This document shows positions 47,609 to 58,481 of a stretch of DNA of 64,000 nt, piece by piece (within the stretch, counting starts at the first letter, position 1; each line of letters starts with the position of its first letter). The notes beneath the pieces were generated by a model. That model worked only from the letters and a program-made list of their open reading frames with translations. It did no database searches and was not told where the DNA came from. Position numbers and translations under genes: made by a program. This DNA is from Macrolepiota albuminosa (Eukaryota > Basidiomycota > Agaricomycetes > Agaricales > Agaricaceae): positions 186,001-250,000 of the forward strand of contig JAMWFC010000083.1 of the NCBI GenBank assembly GCA_027475525.1. The letters are read 5' to 3'.

Positions 47609-49574
47609 GTTCGCATCCCCTTACAAATGCGGGGCCTGGGACGAACAACTTCAGAAAACCGGTTTGTCAGATCTCTTCCCTAACCTGGCACACGATCTGG
47701 AGTTCGGTGTCGACGCTGGTATCCCACCAATCATGCGTACTTTCACCCCTGACAACAAAGACTCTGTGGACACGCTCGCACAAGAATTTGATAAGATCGT
47801 GGAGGAGGAGTTTATCAAGGGGCGTTACCTCGGACCGTTTACAAAGGAGCAGGTGGAAGAAGTTCTCGGTCCATTCCAAACCTCACCACTCAGCGTTATA
47901 CCCAAGCCTAATAAGCCCGGTAAATTCCGACTCATACAGAACTTATCCTTTCCGTACTCCAAACCCAGCCATGCAGACACACGATCCATCAACAGCTATA
48001 TTGATTCCGCGCTGTTCCCTTGCACCTGGGGCACGTTCAAAGCAGTTTACTCTCTCGTTGCAAGACTTCCCCCCGGGTCACAAGCAGCGGTGCGGGACGT
48101 CAAAGAAGCATACAGGACCATCCCAATCAAGCCCTCCCAATGGCCGGGGATCGTCGTTCGACTCCGCGGGCACAATAGTTACGCTATTGATACGATGGAC
48201 TGTTTTGGTTTGGGGTCTGGCTGTGGCTGTTATGGCCGAGTGGGGGACGCAGGGGCGCAGATTATCAGAGCAAATGGCATCGGACCGCTCTCAAAGTGGG
48301 TCGATGACCATATCTTTTTCAGAATACGAAGAGAGTTCCGGGAAGCATACAACGCACAGAGACAGCGCTGGGCAAGTGAGATCAGTGAAGGAGGCAGCAA
48401 GCTGCACAAGGGAGGAAGAATTTGGTATCAGGGGGCACAAAACTTTGATGACGAGTTTGATGAGTACGATGAGGACATGCTACAGCCAATTGCTGACCTT
48501 TCAGCATCTTCTCCTCGCTCTGAACATGATCGATCGTTCACGTACGCTGTTCAGGACATTGACCGCATCTCCGCTCATCTCGGCATCCCATGGGAAGCGT
48601 CTAAAGACGTGCCTTTCCAAGAATCAGTCCAGTACATTGGTCTCACCTGGGACATTCATCTACGTCGGGTCAGCCTCCCTCATGGGAAAAGAGGAAAATA
48701 CTTGCAGGCTATTGCCGACTGGGAGAAATCCCGCACGCACGTGCTGGAAGAAGGACAAAAGTTGTACGGTAAACTTCTACACGCATGCCTGGTCATTCCT
48801 CAAGGGAGAGCATATCTTACGAGCCTCGAGACCTTCCTCGGAATCTTTAGTGACCGTCCTTTCATGCCACGTACCCCTCCCAAGCGTACCGGCGAAGACC
48901 TGTGCTGGTGGCAGCGAATACTATCTCAGCCAATGGAGAGAGCGATACGTGAACCACAGCCATACACCAACCTTCGTGCTTTCTCAGATGCAAGCTCCAC
49001 CACTGGAATCGGCATCACGATCGGAGACAAGTGGAGGGCCTGGAAACTTCGTCCAGGCTGGAAGGGTCGAGGCCGCGACATCGGATGGGCAGAGGCGGTC
49101 GGATTCTTCCTTCTGGCAGCCACCGTTGAGCGCACGAGAGATGTGGGGAGTAGGTTCAAGCTCTTCGGCGACAATCGGGGAGTCGTCGAAGGCTGGTGGG
49201 CTGGGAGGAGCAGAAACAAGGCTATCAATGAAGTCTTCAAACTGGTCCTCTCTCTGTGTGAGCAAACCGGAATGGAAGTATGCACCAGATACGTACCCAG
49301 CGGGTTCAACCCAGCAGACGGCCCGTCAAGGGGAGAATACTACGACGAGGCCCTACTTCTACCGAGGATCAAAATTCCCGACCACCTTGCCGCCTTCGTG
49401 CAAGACGTCGAAGAGACAGCCACAGGTGGGGGTGTCCTGGTCACAAAGAAGCGAGAAGATCATGTTGGAGGAGAGGCATACCGCCGGACTACCTCGGGTA
49501 CCTCACCAGGAGACGCGGCCAGTCAGCAAAGCGATGAATGGTTCTTATATGCGCAGCACTGGAACGAAGCGTAA
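47346..49574 (+). CDS. Reverse transcriptase-RNase H of element 2
   Basis: Seen: long open frame; real protein likely begins near 47590, since the first part only mirrors gag in another frame. RT signatures: SPLSVIPKPNKPGKFRLIQN, AVRDVKEAYRTIPIKP, CFGLGSGCGCYGRVGD and the catalytic box KWVDDHIFF (V-D-D). The connection segment is IGLTWDIHLRRVSLP. RNase H signatures: LRAFSDASS, WAEAVGFFLLAA, LFGDNRGVVEGWW and NPADGPSRG. Known: this order is typical of DIRS/Ngaro pol. The frame is +1 relative to gag exon 2, so expression needs a frameshift, reinitiation or another transcript. It overlaps the recombinase by 41 nt. Confidence 0.9.
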   Translation: MQPARCASVAIHTTSGIAQHETCGMARNPLSGETNTTVLSIPKEKSCAQTGRSRADAESCLTSTNTSAQDAEKGVTVLKNALLRNQFKFASPYKCGAWDEQLQKTGLSDLFPNLAHDLEFGVDAGIPPIMRTFTPDNKDSVDTLAQEFDKIVEEEFIKGRYLGPFTKEQVEEVLGPFQTSPLSVIPKPNKPGKFRLIQNLSFPYSKPSHADTRSINSYIDSALFPCTWGTFKAVYSLVARLPPGSQAAVRDVKEAYRTIPIKPSQWPGIVVRLRGHNSYAIDTMDCFGLGSGCGCYGRVGDAGAQIIRANGIGPLSKWVDDHIFFRIRREFREAYNAQRQRWASEISEGGSKLHKGGRIWYQGAQNFDDEFDEYDEDMLQPIADLSASSPRSEHDRSFTYAVQDIDRISAHLGIPWEASKDVPFQESVQYIGLTWDIHLRRVSLPHGKRGKYLQAIADWEKSRTHVLEEGQKLYGKLLHACLVIPQGRAYLTSLETFLGIFSDRPFMPRTPPKRTGEDLCWWQRILSQPMERAIREPQPYTNLRAFSDASSTTGIGITIGDKWRAWKLRPGWKGRGRDIGWAEAVGFFLLAATVERTRDVGSRFKLFGDNRGVVEGWWAGRSRNKAINEVFKLVLSLCEQTGMEVCTRYVPSGFNPADGPSRGEYYDEALLLPRIKIPDHLAAFVQDVEETATGGGVLVTKKREDHVGGEAYRRTTSGTSPGDAASQQSDEWFLYAQHWNEA

Positions 49575-50781
49575 GCGCTTCAATGCCGAGCTGAATGTGC
49601 AAAGTACGGACAAAAAGCGTAAACCGATGCCTTATCCAGCGGGGCTGGAACCTAAGCCTTCAGAATTGAGACCACATGTCCTGGCCAGAGAAAGGTTAAG
49701 GCTATGGAGGCCCAGGACGAGTGCAGATGTCAACTCGAGGACTGATCTGGAGCAATCCATCACGGTAGAGGATGAGATGAGAGTTTTTGAAGTGCTGAAT
49801 GAAGCGTGGGCAACTTCAACGAAGGAAACTTACGGAACAGGATTGCTGTTGTTCCATGTATTTTGCGACTTTCGGAACATTCCAGAAGAAAGTCGCGCTC
49901 CAGTGGCTGCAGCCACTCTGGAGGCATTCATAGCCGCCTTAGCTGGGGCCTACGCAAAGTCAGCCATAGAAAACTTCCTGGCGGGGGTTAAAGCTTGGCA
50001 TCTTTTGCATGGGGTCTCATGGAATATTGAAGAGGACAGGACAAGAGCGCTGATAAAAGCAGCAGAAAGGTTGACCCCTGGCTCAGCAAAAAGGAAGAAG
50101 AGAAGTCCGTGTACTCCAGCTTTCCTGGAATCAATCCACAAACAACTAGGATTAGCAGAGTTGCAGCCCGAACCACTCAATGCAGCGGTCTTCGCATGCG
50201 CAACCACGTGCTTCTATAGTGCAGCGCGTTTAGGCGAATTTACAGTGCCAACATTGTCGTCGTTCAATCCGTCAGTGCATGTGAAACCTAAAGACGTATC
50301 AAATGCAACCGATAGATCTGGTTTAGAGACAACAGCGTTCCATCTACCACGGACGAAAACGGCAGTACACGGAGAAACAGTGTCGTGGGCCGCTCAAGAA
50401 GGAGCTTCGGACCCAAAAAGGGCCCTCGAGGATCACATTCGCATAAATACCCCAGCAGCAGACGGTCCGCTCTTCGCATATAGAAACAAAAAAGGAAATC
50501 TGACGGCATTAACCAAGAAAAAATTCTTGGAAGTGCTAACAAAAGCCGCAACTGCAGCAAAGTTAGAGCCACTACAGGGGCACGGCATCAGAATCGGTGC
50601 CACATTGGAGTACCTCATGAGAGGCGTACCGTTCGAAGCGATGAAGGCAATCGGACGATGGTCAAGCGACGCATTTTACGGCTACCTGTCCAAGCATGAA
50701 CAGATCCTCGCGCCATATCTACAAGCAATACCAGCGCTTCATGAATCTTTCATCAAGCTAACCCTAGCTTTCAGGAGATGA
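49534..50781 (+). CDS. Tyrosine recombinase of element 2
   Basis: Seen: 415 residues from ATG 49534 (MNGSYMRSTGTKRKRF). Catalytic positions: Arg in YSAARLGEF, H-x-x-R in GHGIRIGATLEY, Trp in AIGRWSSDAF and Tyr in YGYLSKHEQ. The N-terminal half is a core-binding helical domain (ATSTKETYGTGLLLFHVFC). The sequence is clearly different from element 1's enzyme, so the two belong to separate families. Confidence 0.9.
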   Translation: MNGSYMRSTGTKRKRFNAELNVQSTDKKRKPMPYPAGLEPKPSELRPHVLARERLRLWRPRTSADVNSRTDLEQSITVEDEMRVFEVLNEAWATSTKETYGTGLLLFHVFCDFRNIPEESRAPVAAATLEAFIAALAGAYAKSAIENFLAGVKAWHLLHGVSWNIEEDRTRALIKAAERLTPGSAKRKKRSPCTPAFLESIHKQLGLAELQPEPLNAAVFACATTCFYSAARLGEFTVPTLSSFNPSVHVKPKDVSNATDRSGLETTAFHLPRTKTAVHGETVSWAAQEGASDPKRALEDHIRINTPAADGPLFAYRNKKGNLTALTKKKFLEVLTKAATAAKLEPLQGHGIRIGATLEYLMRGVPFEAMKAIGRWSSDAFYGYLSKHEQILAPYLQAIPALHESFIKLTLAFRR

Positions 50782-50908
50782 GTAGCCCATAGGTGAGAAA
50801 TTCTTCTCCAATCTCTGCCAAAGCCACGCTAGCGAAAGTGGGGGTATCGCGCCCTTTTTCCTTTCATTGTTTTGCGCGATGCGTCGCGGCCTCCTACCTA
50901 CAGAAGGG

Positions 50909-51074
50909 GAATCGCAGCTAAAAGTGATGTTTTCTTTTCAGGTCGCGAAAGGTCGGAGCGCGTGGCAGTTACACCACGTTCTCACCCACCCCTCTGTAAT
51001 AAAATGCTGTTTTATTTTGTATTACTAAAGCTGTAATAAATCTCTTTCTTGCAAGCGCGCGACGAAGTCAAAGA
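50909..51074 (+). repeat. Element 2 direct repeat B1
   Basis: 166 bp, identical to 51441-51606 (offset 532). Its last six bases CAAAGA are also the first six of A2. Confidence 0.9.
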
Positions 51075-51228
51075 TGGCTGGCCTGTCCGTCGGGAGATCC
51101 GAGCGACGGAAAGGGTGTGGTCTTTGAATGAGGGTGGCTGTGCTGTCACGAGAATTCCCTTTTGCTTCGTGACACACCCTCAGTAGTTTCGTTGCGCGCT
51201 AGTACCGGGCAAGCCGACAACAGGAAGA
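51069..51228 (+). repeat. Element 2 direct repeat A2
   Basis: Second copy of the A repeat. Its right part is repeated once more at 51227-51305 by the 77-bp-period duplication. Confidence 0.9.
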
Positions 51229-51305
51229 GAATTCCCTTTTGCTTCGTGACACACCCTCAGTAGTTTCGTTGCGCGCTAGTACCGGGCAAGCCGACAACAG
51301 GAAGA
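51150..51305. repeat. Perfect 77-bp-period tandem duplication at the A2 right end
   Basis: Copies start at 51150 and 51227 and are identical over 79 bases. Removing one copy gives A2 the same right boundary as A1 (GGAAGATTTTT). Confidence 0.95.
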
Positions 51306-51440
51306 TTTTTCCCGCCCACCCATCCCAAGTCGTAACAGGACTAGACCGCGCCATAGTGACCTACGCGGATCGGAGACAACGGTGATTCGAGGAAATCAGG
51401 TAGAGTAACAGGAGTCATAGTCCATCCTTCCCACCCACCC

Positions 51441-51606
51441 GAATCGCAGCTAAAAGTGATGTTTTCTTTTCAGGTCGCGAAAGGTCGGAGCGCGTGGCAG
51501 TTACACCACGTTCTCACCCACCCCTCTGTAATAAAATGCTGTTTTATTTTGTATTACTAAAGCTGTAATAAATCTCTTTCTTGCAAGCGCGCGACGAAGT
51601 CAAAGA
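51441..51606 (+). repeat. Element 2 direct repeat B2 (right end)
   Basis: Second copy of B. It is separated from the A2 region by a spacer ending at 51440. Confidence 0.9.
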
Positions 51607-52152
51607 GTGAATTTTGCAAAATTTAGGTCCGAACTTTGCGGATCTAGAACATTCGGACCCTTTTATTTTGAGGAGTTTGACAAGTCATAAATTTACGTAT
51701 CAAAGTGCTAGGGGACGCGTTCTAGTGACAGAGACCTTCTGTAGCTCAGCAAGCCGCGCTATCACGCAAAAGAAGAAAACTTTTTGGACATATGATGCCC
51801 GTTATTGTGGATCTGAGATCGCGGATTTGAGGCCGAATTTTGGAAAATATCTGTTGGCCCTTGGGGCCTGAAATAAGCATCCATGTCAAGTACGATAGAT
51901 TTATATACATGATAGCCATGATATACCTGGCCATAGACTGACATGACTCATAATCTTAGGTCTGTGGCGTATCCTTACAGATGCGACCATATTCGTTAGC
52001 GTAGGTAAATATCAATTTAGTGACATAGAAAGGATCGCTCTGAGTCATCCCGACGATCGATGGTGCCTGGCGGGGGCGCATCAATATCTCTTGTCTCCCA
52101 TATAAACCAGGACGACAGACTCGGATAACGTACGGCTCAACTAACAAACATC
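51607..52152. other. Intergenic stretch right of element 2
   Basis: Starts with a perfect 14-bp palindrome AATTTTGCAAAATT (51610-51623). The rest shows no gene. About 100 bp before 52153 probably holds the F-box gene promoter (TATAAA near 52100). Confidence 0.4.
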
Positions 52153-53565
52153 ATGCCTCCTAGGAAACGTGCCCGGCAGACGGTTGACAGCTCTCCCCCT
52201 AAAGATGCGCCGGAACTGGCAACCAAGTCCCACCTTCCCCCCGACGCCAACACTGGCGTTGTGTTTGAGCTACCCAACGAGATCTGGCTTGAGATCTTAT
52301 CCTACTTCTCTAGCGTGCGCATTCCGACTCTAAAAATCTCTCATGCGCCACTACTCTCTTCCTCGACCCTCGAGCGCGCGCATGCTCTTCGCGTGCTCTC
52401 TCAGACGTGTCGTGCTTTCCGCGCTTTGTTCTTGCCTGAGCTATGGGAACGTTTTGAGGTCTGTGCGACGCCCAAACAAATCGAGAATCTACAATCAACA
52501 AATTGTGTGTATTTGTAATGATATGAATATTTTTTTTGCTTTTTAACTGAAGACGTTAAATTGTATGGGTTGAAGACTCCGGGTCAAGCCCTCAGACAAA
52601 CGATTTTTATCTTTCTGGAGCCTGGTACAAGTACATTGCCGAAGCTCTAGAAAAACGGTCAAATGGCCTCATGCAGAGTCCAGACCACGTGAAATATGTC
52701 CGGTGGGTGTAAGTGAGCGACAGTTTGCCATTGACCCTCATCCATTCCAACAGAACCGTCAGCGTCGCTCTAACACGATGCAAAGCTGCCACGGTCCTAG
52801 ATGCGTTTGTACGATGCCTCAAGGTCCTGCCCAACCTCCACACACTCCAAATCCTCCGCGCGCACACGCAAATGACGACGCACCTTAAGAATGCTTTCGA
52901 GACACACAAAATCTCGCAGGTACATACTGTTGTTCTGCCAAATCACGCGCACAACGTGTTGCGCGCGTGCCCCGAAGTGAGAGTGGTCATGTGCAATTAC
53001 GACGATGGGGGCAAGTTGATCGGCGCGATCACGAAGGAGTGTAAGAAGGTGCAGGTGCTGAGAGGGTTCTCTCCGGACGTCAATATGATGAAGAGTGAGT
53101 CGAGACGTTTTTGGGTCCTTGAGAGAATTCACAATTTGTCGTCATTTGATTTATGCATTTAGGAATCATCAAAGGCGTGCCGAATCTTGAAGAAATCTCA
53201 CTGAGATGTTTAAACGGCGTCGTACGTAGCTCTTCAATCCCCCACCACTTTCACTCCTATTCACTCAACCTTTCTCCAACCCCATTCCACAGAAAATCGT
53301 CGACATGCTCTCATCCACCAAACGTCTCCGCGCGATTGAGCTCTGCACGGTAATTAACCCGCTTCCAGACACGGTAAAGGGCAAACAACATGATATGGAA
53401 CTCAAGGAGTGTATTGATGCAGCGAAGAAGATCTTGTTGGATAAGGCAAGTGGGAAGGACGAAAAGGAGAAGGAGAAGATGTGGTTGAGGGTAAGGTATC
53501 ACGAGTCGAGACATAGGAAAGAGTCGATTGAGGAAGTTCCGCTCGGACTTGTCAATGGCGTGTAG
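52153..53565 (+). CDS. F-box protein 1
   Basis: Known: F-box proteins are substrate adaptors of SCF ubiquitin ligases. Seen: five exons. Exon 1 (52153 to about 52504) has a basic/Pro-rich start (MPPRKRARQTVD) and the F-box core FELPNEIWLEILSYFSS. The next exon gives DFYLSGAWYKYIAEALEKR. Then TVSVALTRCKAATVLDAFVR and LPNLHTLQILRA form LRR-like strands. After two more introns follow IIKGVPNLEEISLRCLNGV and KIVDMLSSTKRLRAIELCT, ending in a charged tail. All junctions are GT..AG and keep frame. Family size is large in mushrooms; target unknown. Confidence 0.8.
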
Positions 53566-54425
53566 GATGGCTGGGTTTCTGCTAATTTAGGATATCGCTT
53601 TTCAACTGATACCTTCATTTATTGGAGCTGGCCCTCTCTTCCTTCTGACAGTTACATATTTCAAATGCATGTACCCTCTCAAGTGAATCTCCGTTGGATA
53701 CTAAGTTATTTTTTGCTGTCGTCAACGGAGTAATCTTCACTAGTATTGGTGCGAAGAGTTCATCAAGGCTTGTATGAGAAATCCACTAGACGAAATTTCT
53801 TTACAGCAAAGTTTCCGAGCTCACTTAAAACCGAGTCTTCGAGCGGTGTAAGATAGTAAAAATAAGACAAAGTATAGTATCATCAGTAAATGAGTAAGGA
53901 AAATAAATATATGTGACTATGTCACACCACAGGACGACCACAAATAGTGAGTGGTAAGTGACTGAGGTGGGAGGGTACGAAAAATTGTACCATGAACTGA
54001 TTCAAATTGTACGATGAAAGAATTTGTAGGAACGGTGAACTGTGACGATTTTATCACACGAGAAATGAAGGGAGTCTTTCACGTAACGATGAACTATTGA
54101 AAGTCCTTAATTAAAAGAGAATCACAAACAAATAGAGCACTAGATTTATGTAGGTCCGGTAGAGTAAGTACCCGGTAGATAACATACCACAAGCCAAAGT
54201 AATAAAAGGAATTGTTAGCCATCACTGTTAGCACAGAAAATGGTAATCGGGAAAGTGAGAGCGCAATTTATAAAGGAAAAAACCATGCGAAGACGAATCA
54301 TAGGGTTAAGAATAAGTAGAATTGGCTGAATTCTGAAAAATCATCAAGGTATATCTGGAGTCATAGACTTGTATTTAACGTTTGGATTCGGATGGGTGAT
54401 ACATTACCGTCTGCACAAAAATGCG
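53566..54425. other. AT-rich convergent intergenic stretch
   Basis: No gene, RNA or clear repeat was seen between the F-box gene end and the stop of the membrane-protein gene. Confidence 0.5.
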
Positions 54426-56995
54426 CTACTCCTTGTGTTCCAACACCGTGTCTTGTTCAACGCAGGAATACACGAGTGATTGCCAGAGCCTGATAGAGGT
54501 TAACACAAGTTCTGCACACTCATGAGCGACCAAACGCGGTCGTGCATCGTACGGCCCAACAACTCCTGGAATGTACGCGACGAATCTTGTAAGGATCAGC
54601 GCGAGTGACAATAATGGAGCGACTTTATAGCTGCCAGCAAAAGACTTTGATTGCCAGTTGAACCAGATTATGAAGAACACGCCTGTGATGTCCATTGGGA
54701 AAGCAACATAGGGCCAGTTGTCGATCACCCAGCTGTGGTAATAGTCATCTGATAGCGCAGCGGGTAGAATGGCTGGTATCACAGGATAGGAATGGGGTGA
54801 GAAGACGTAGTATACGGCGAAGGTCCCGATTATGATCTGCCAGATAAGTCACATTAGACTCTGATTTTCTAGCAAGAATTGATGGACAGATACTGACACA
54901 GCCCTTAGACCGTGAGCTCATTCGATTCTCTATTTTTTGACTCGCTCTCTCCGCGTGTGTCAATGGCATTCGATGCGGAATCAATCGGGTCCATAAGGAC
55001 CTGTCGGAACGAGAACTTTCCAAACGAAAGACGGTCTTAACCATGAAGACGACCGGAAAGAGTGATATGACAATGGAGAAGAGAGTGCCCAGCCAATCGA
55101 AGATCCCTTCATTGTGCAACGATGCTGTGACGAAGTCAGGGACAACTATCTCAATGGACTTGGAGCCTGCAAAAAGAATAGTGCCCAAGGTGCTAATTCC
55201 GACGGTTGATTTCCGCGTATACCAATAGACACCATCGAAACAAACGACCAAGATGGAAAGAGCGAGCCTTAAGGAGGATCGGTGTTTTAGATCAAGCTAA
55301 GTAACCAGGGAACTCACTGCAGGGCTATCAACAAGGAGCGACGTCTTGGGTGAGTATTTGGATGATGCTTGTACCCATACAAACCGTCTAGATGAACACG
55401 TTTACATTAATAGCGAGGCAAGCTTTATAGAAATCGCACCTGTGAGTTCTACTTGATCATGAGCCAGGGTGAGATGATGGTCGCTGGCTTCCATATCGAA
55501 TCTCGTCTGACGATTGAGTTTTTCCATCTCTTCTAGAAAAGCAAGCTTAGGGTATGATTGTCCTGAGAATGAGAGCTTCCAGGACACGTCCACTGATTCC
55601 AGAGCATCAGCAGCAGCTTGGATAGCATCCTCTGTGGTTGAGCAAATTTGTCGATGCACTGGAATCGGAAGGAGATCCTGAGAGTAATCAGCGACTGTCA
55701 AGGATAACTCTGATGTTACCGTACCATAGGGCCAGCAGATTTAGAGAAAGAGATGTATGGAGGATATACGACGTCGTTGATTCCTTCTTCATTCGTTGCC
55801 CTTTTTAGTGTTATCGCTGTCTCGACATGCCCAACATTGACATAGGATCTGTCGCAATCATGCATCGAAGGAAACAACATCTCCTGTTGTTTACACTGTT
55901 GAAACAGTCACGATATTGACAGCTCAAATTCAAGTTGTAAAGTGACTTACAGACATATGTTTAAGCAACCTATGCTTCTTGAGGTATGCCCTTTTGTCAA
56001 AAAGTGCGGTCTCATCAACAATACGGATTTGAGTGCTATCAGAGGTAAAAGACTAATCTTTGCACTTAATCTGTATGCGTACCGAGCGACAATGTAGGGG
56101 TGGTGAGTCAAAGGGGATTTAAATTCCGTGGTGGATGAGATGCTCGCATCATCTTCCCCGTAAAAGATGTCCTTCGCTTCTTCACACCTCTTACGAATGT
56201 TGTGAAATTCAAGGAGCGGAACTGAGACACCAAAGCTTTCTACTGCCCTATCCGCCAAAGTCTTCTGGTCCACAAGTGGAGAACCTAGTGGAAACCTTAA
56301 AATAGTTGAGCACTAGGTGCACATTACATGTATTTGACGTACGGCCACGAACGAACAGGAAAAGTTTCTATAAATCGAGGTATCGAGGTCGAAAAGTCAA
56401 TTATGTCGTCGAGCGGGGACGGCGAGATGGGCAACAGAACGACTGAGCCACGAAGGTCGTAATTCGTGAGATCGGGTTTTCGGCTAGGAGAAAAGTCTAC
56501 GTCCCGTAGTTTACATTACTAATGAGCGACTTACAAGTATGCAGTTGGGACTGTAAAGTTCGCTGTAGCAAATATATTCTTGTCCCTCAGACGAAGATTT
56601 CGGAAAACAATGTCGGAATACAGTGGGATTTCAGGAGGTAAAGGACTAAAACGCGGATGTTCGGACAACTCTTCGCGATCAAGGTCGTCCTCATATTCTT
56701 CTGTTCGAAGCCACACAGTTACTGCAAGATCAAAAGTCTGCTCGGGGCCGATTAGTGGACGAGCAATCTCATTATCGGTATGCACGTCTCCTTTATAGTA
56801 CAGGGCGCGTTGAACAGCAAGGCTAGTAACAATCTTTGGGATAATGAATGCGACCCCGAGACTCGACGCGACGAGTGCAACGATGCAGATAGCCCCTGCA
56901 AGGAGCCAGAGGAATCCAGACCGATGGATTGGTTGTTTGGAGGATGTACTTGCCAGAGTAGAAGCGCCGGCCATGGCATGCTTTTTGTCGACCAT
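54426..56995 (-). CDS. Multi-pass membrane protein of unknown function
   Basis: Seen: coding segments follow each other on the minus strand with GT..AG introns. The start MVDKKHAMAGASTLAST (56995) precedes one strong helix (GFLWLLAGAICIVALVASSL). A long polar region follows (FDLAVTVWLRTEEYEDDLDR; YSDIVFRNLRLRDKNIFATA), presumably outside the membrane. The C-terminal third has several helices (IFDWLGTLFSIVISLFPVVF; GISTLGTILFAGSKSI; WPYVAFPMDITGVFFIIWF; APLLSLALILTRFVAYIPG) and ends EQDTVLEHKE. Inference: one N-terminal anchor, a large luminal domain and about four more helices. Exact exon ends are approximate. No family recognised; the composition fits an orphan family of mushroom membrane proteins. 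Confidence 0.65.
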
Positions 56996-57266
56996 CAGAC
57001 ATTCGGCCTATTCAATGGTAGGTTTAAGCGGACATGTTGATCAAATTGGAGTGACCAGACTGTAACGTTTTGCCGAAAATGGAACACGTGTCGGAATTGC
57101 ACTCGACCAACCAGGTTGGACTACCTGTCCCAATTAGAACAAACATCGTTACTATACTGTGACCCGTTACGCAGAGTGGAGCGGGCTCTGGTACTGCCAG
57201 TCATATCCATAGCGGAAACCCGAACCGCTATACAAACAGTGGTCTAGGATTTGTTCCCGCCACGCA

Positions 57267-58481
57267 ATGATCCCTCAGGATATCATCGTAGAGATTCTAA
57301 ACTTCCTGGATACGGACAGAAGGGCGCTGAAAGCATGCAGCCTTGTCTCCCCCTCCATTCGGGCCCACTCTCAACGACGCCTTTTTCGATTTGTCGCTCT
57401 TGATCTGCGCTGTCCGTTTCAACATGTCCGCCTCCACCAGGCGTTCTCGAGTAACCCTGCTCTTCCAGATTTCGTGCTACACCTTCAACTTGTCCTCTAT
57501 GACTGTCCTGTGGATACTATCTGTGATGTCTTATGCCAACTAAACAACGTGCGTGGAGTGTCATTGAAATACTTCCCATCGTGGATTCCTGACTCGGACG
57601 ATGGCTCGGAAGATGATGAAAGGATATGGGAGGATTTACATATCCAAATCAGGGATTTCGTCGCACGCATCATCTGCCTCCCTACATGCCAGTATCTTTC
57701 TCTCAGCAGCAGGATGTACTTTCCAGTGCAGTTTGTGGCTCGATTAACTCATCTTCGCCACCTTCAATTTTTCAGCTCAAGCTCCTTGTTGATCCGTCCT
57801 CAAGATATCGAAATACCAACGGAATCTCATCTTCAGTTGTCCCAGGACGAAGGATTCTTGGAGGTCTTGACGATTACAAATCTGTCAATGGATTACTCGC
57901 TGAAAATGGCATTGCGTTCACCTTTGTCTTTAGCCTGTCTCCGCGTGTGCCACATTGCGTGTAGGTACCATCCCGATCGGATAAATGACATATTTGATGT
58001 CTGTCCACTGCTTGAAAAGGTTCACCTTGACTTCTTCTTGGGTCCGGTACCTTCCTCTCTTGACTTCAAATCCTTGAAACACCTGCGGGTCGTGTGCATT
58101 AGTGCTCATCATTTCGGGGGCGGTGGTGGATGGCTCGCACAAGGTGTTGCTACTTTGCCGTCCATATCACTTTTAGGCCTATCTATGCGTGGGGATATCA
58201 TGACAAAAGAAGAATGGTCCAACGTTGACCATATTTTGGCGCAGAGAGGCGATCATGGTAACAAAGAAGTACTGCCTCGCGTTGTTTGGTACCCGAGACT
58301 CCCTCAGAAGGAGAAATGGGCATCTGTATTGAAGGAAAAACTGCCGCGGTTAGTGGAGAAGGGTATGGCCGTACTTGCTAGCACTGAGAACTTGGTATAT
58401 CTCAACTCGACACGGAACCATGACCCACCTTTTGCTGTGGATTGGCCTACGTGTACATACTGTTTTCCGTATGGTACATAA
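57267..58481 (+). CDS. F-box-like protein 2
   Basis: Seen: a single 404-residue exon starting MIPQDIIVEILNFLDTDRRA, a compact F-box-like motif at the very N-terminus. The rest is LRR-like beta/alpha alternation (LEVLTITNLSMDYSLKMAL; LEKVHLDFFLGPVPSSLDFK; LKHLRVVCISAHHFGGGGG) and a basic C-terminal part. Known: this architecture is very common and poorly conserved in Agaricomycetes. It is unrelated in sequence to F-box protein 1 beyond the motif. Divergent from the membrane-protein gene across about 270 bp. Confidence 0.85.
   Translation: MIPQDIIVEILNFLDTDRRALKACSLVSPSIRAHSQRRLFRFVALDLRCPFQHVRLHQAFSSNPALPDFVLHLQLVLYDCPVDTICDVLCQLNNVRGVSLKYFPSWIPDSDDGSEDDERIWEDLHIQIRDFVARIICLPTCQYLSLSSRMYFPVQFVARLTHLRHLQFFSSSSLLIRPQDIEIPTESHLQLSQDEGFLEVLTITNLSMDYSLKMALRSPLSLACLRVCHIACRYHPDRINDIFDVCPLLEKVHLDFFLGPVPSSLDFKSLKHLRVVCISAHHFGGGGGWLAQGVATLPSISLLGLSMRGDIMTKEEWSNVDHILAQRGDHGNKEVLPRVVWYPRLPQKEKWASVLKEKLPRLVEKGMAVLASTENLVYLNSTRNHDPPFAVDWPTCTYCFPYGT

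Larger units (their letters stand above)
45611..51606 (+). mobile_element. Ngaro-like tyrosine-recombinase retrotransposon 2, near-complete
   Basis: Seen: order A1 (45611-45770), gag, RT-RNase H, recombinase, B1 (50909-51074), A2 (51069-51228), B2 (51441-51606). A1 and A2 are identical over 160 bp, B1 and B2 over 166 bp. There are no LTRs and no DDE integrase. All three ORFs are open, so this copy could be active or very recent. Both ends carry the same six bases CAAAGA, which also form the B1/A2 overlap. A perfect 77-bp-period duplication (51150-51305) follows the end of A2 and is probably an assembly fault. Confidence 0.9.

Noticed and set aside
47362..49533. Upstream part of the very long frame that ends in the element 2 recombinase
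   Set aside because: It is the shadow frame of the RT-RNase H gene; only 49534-50781 has recombinase features.
51610..51623. 14-bp palindrome AATTTTGCAAAATT next to element 2
   Set aside because: Too short and AT-rich to mean much alone; no matching site at the left end.
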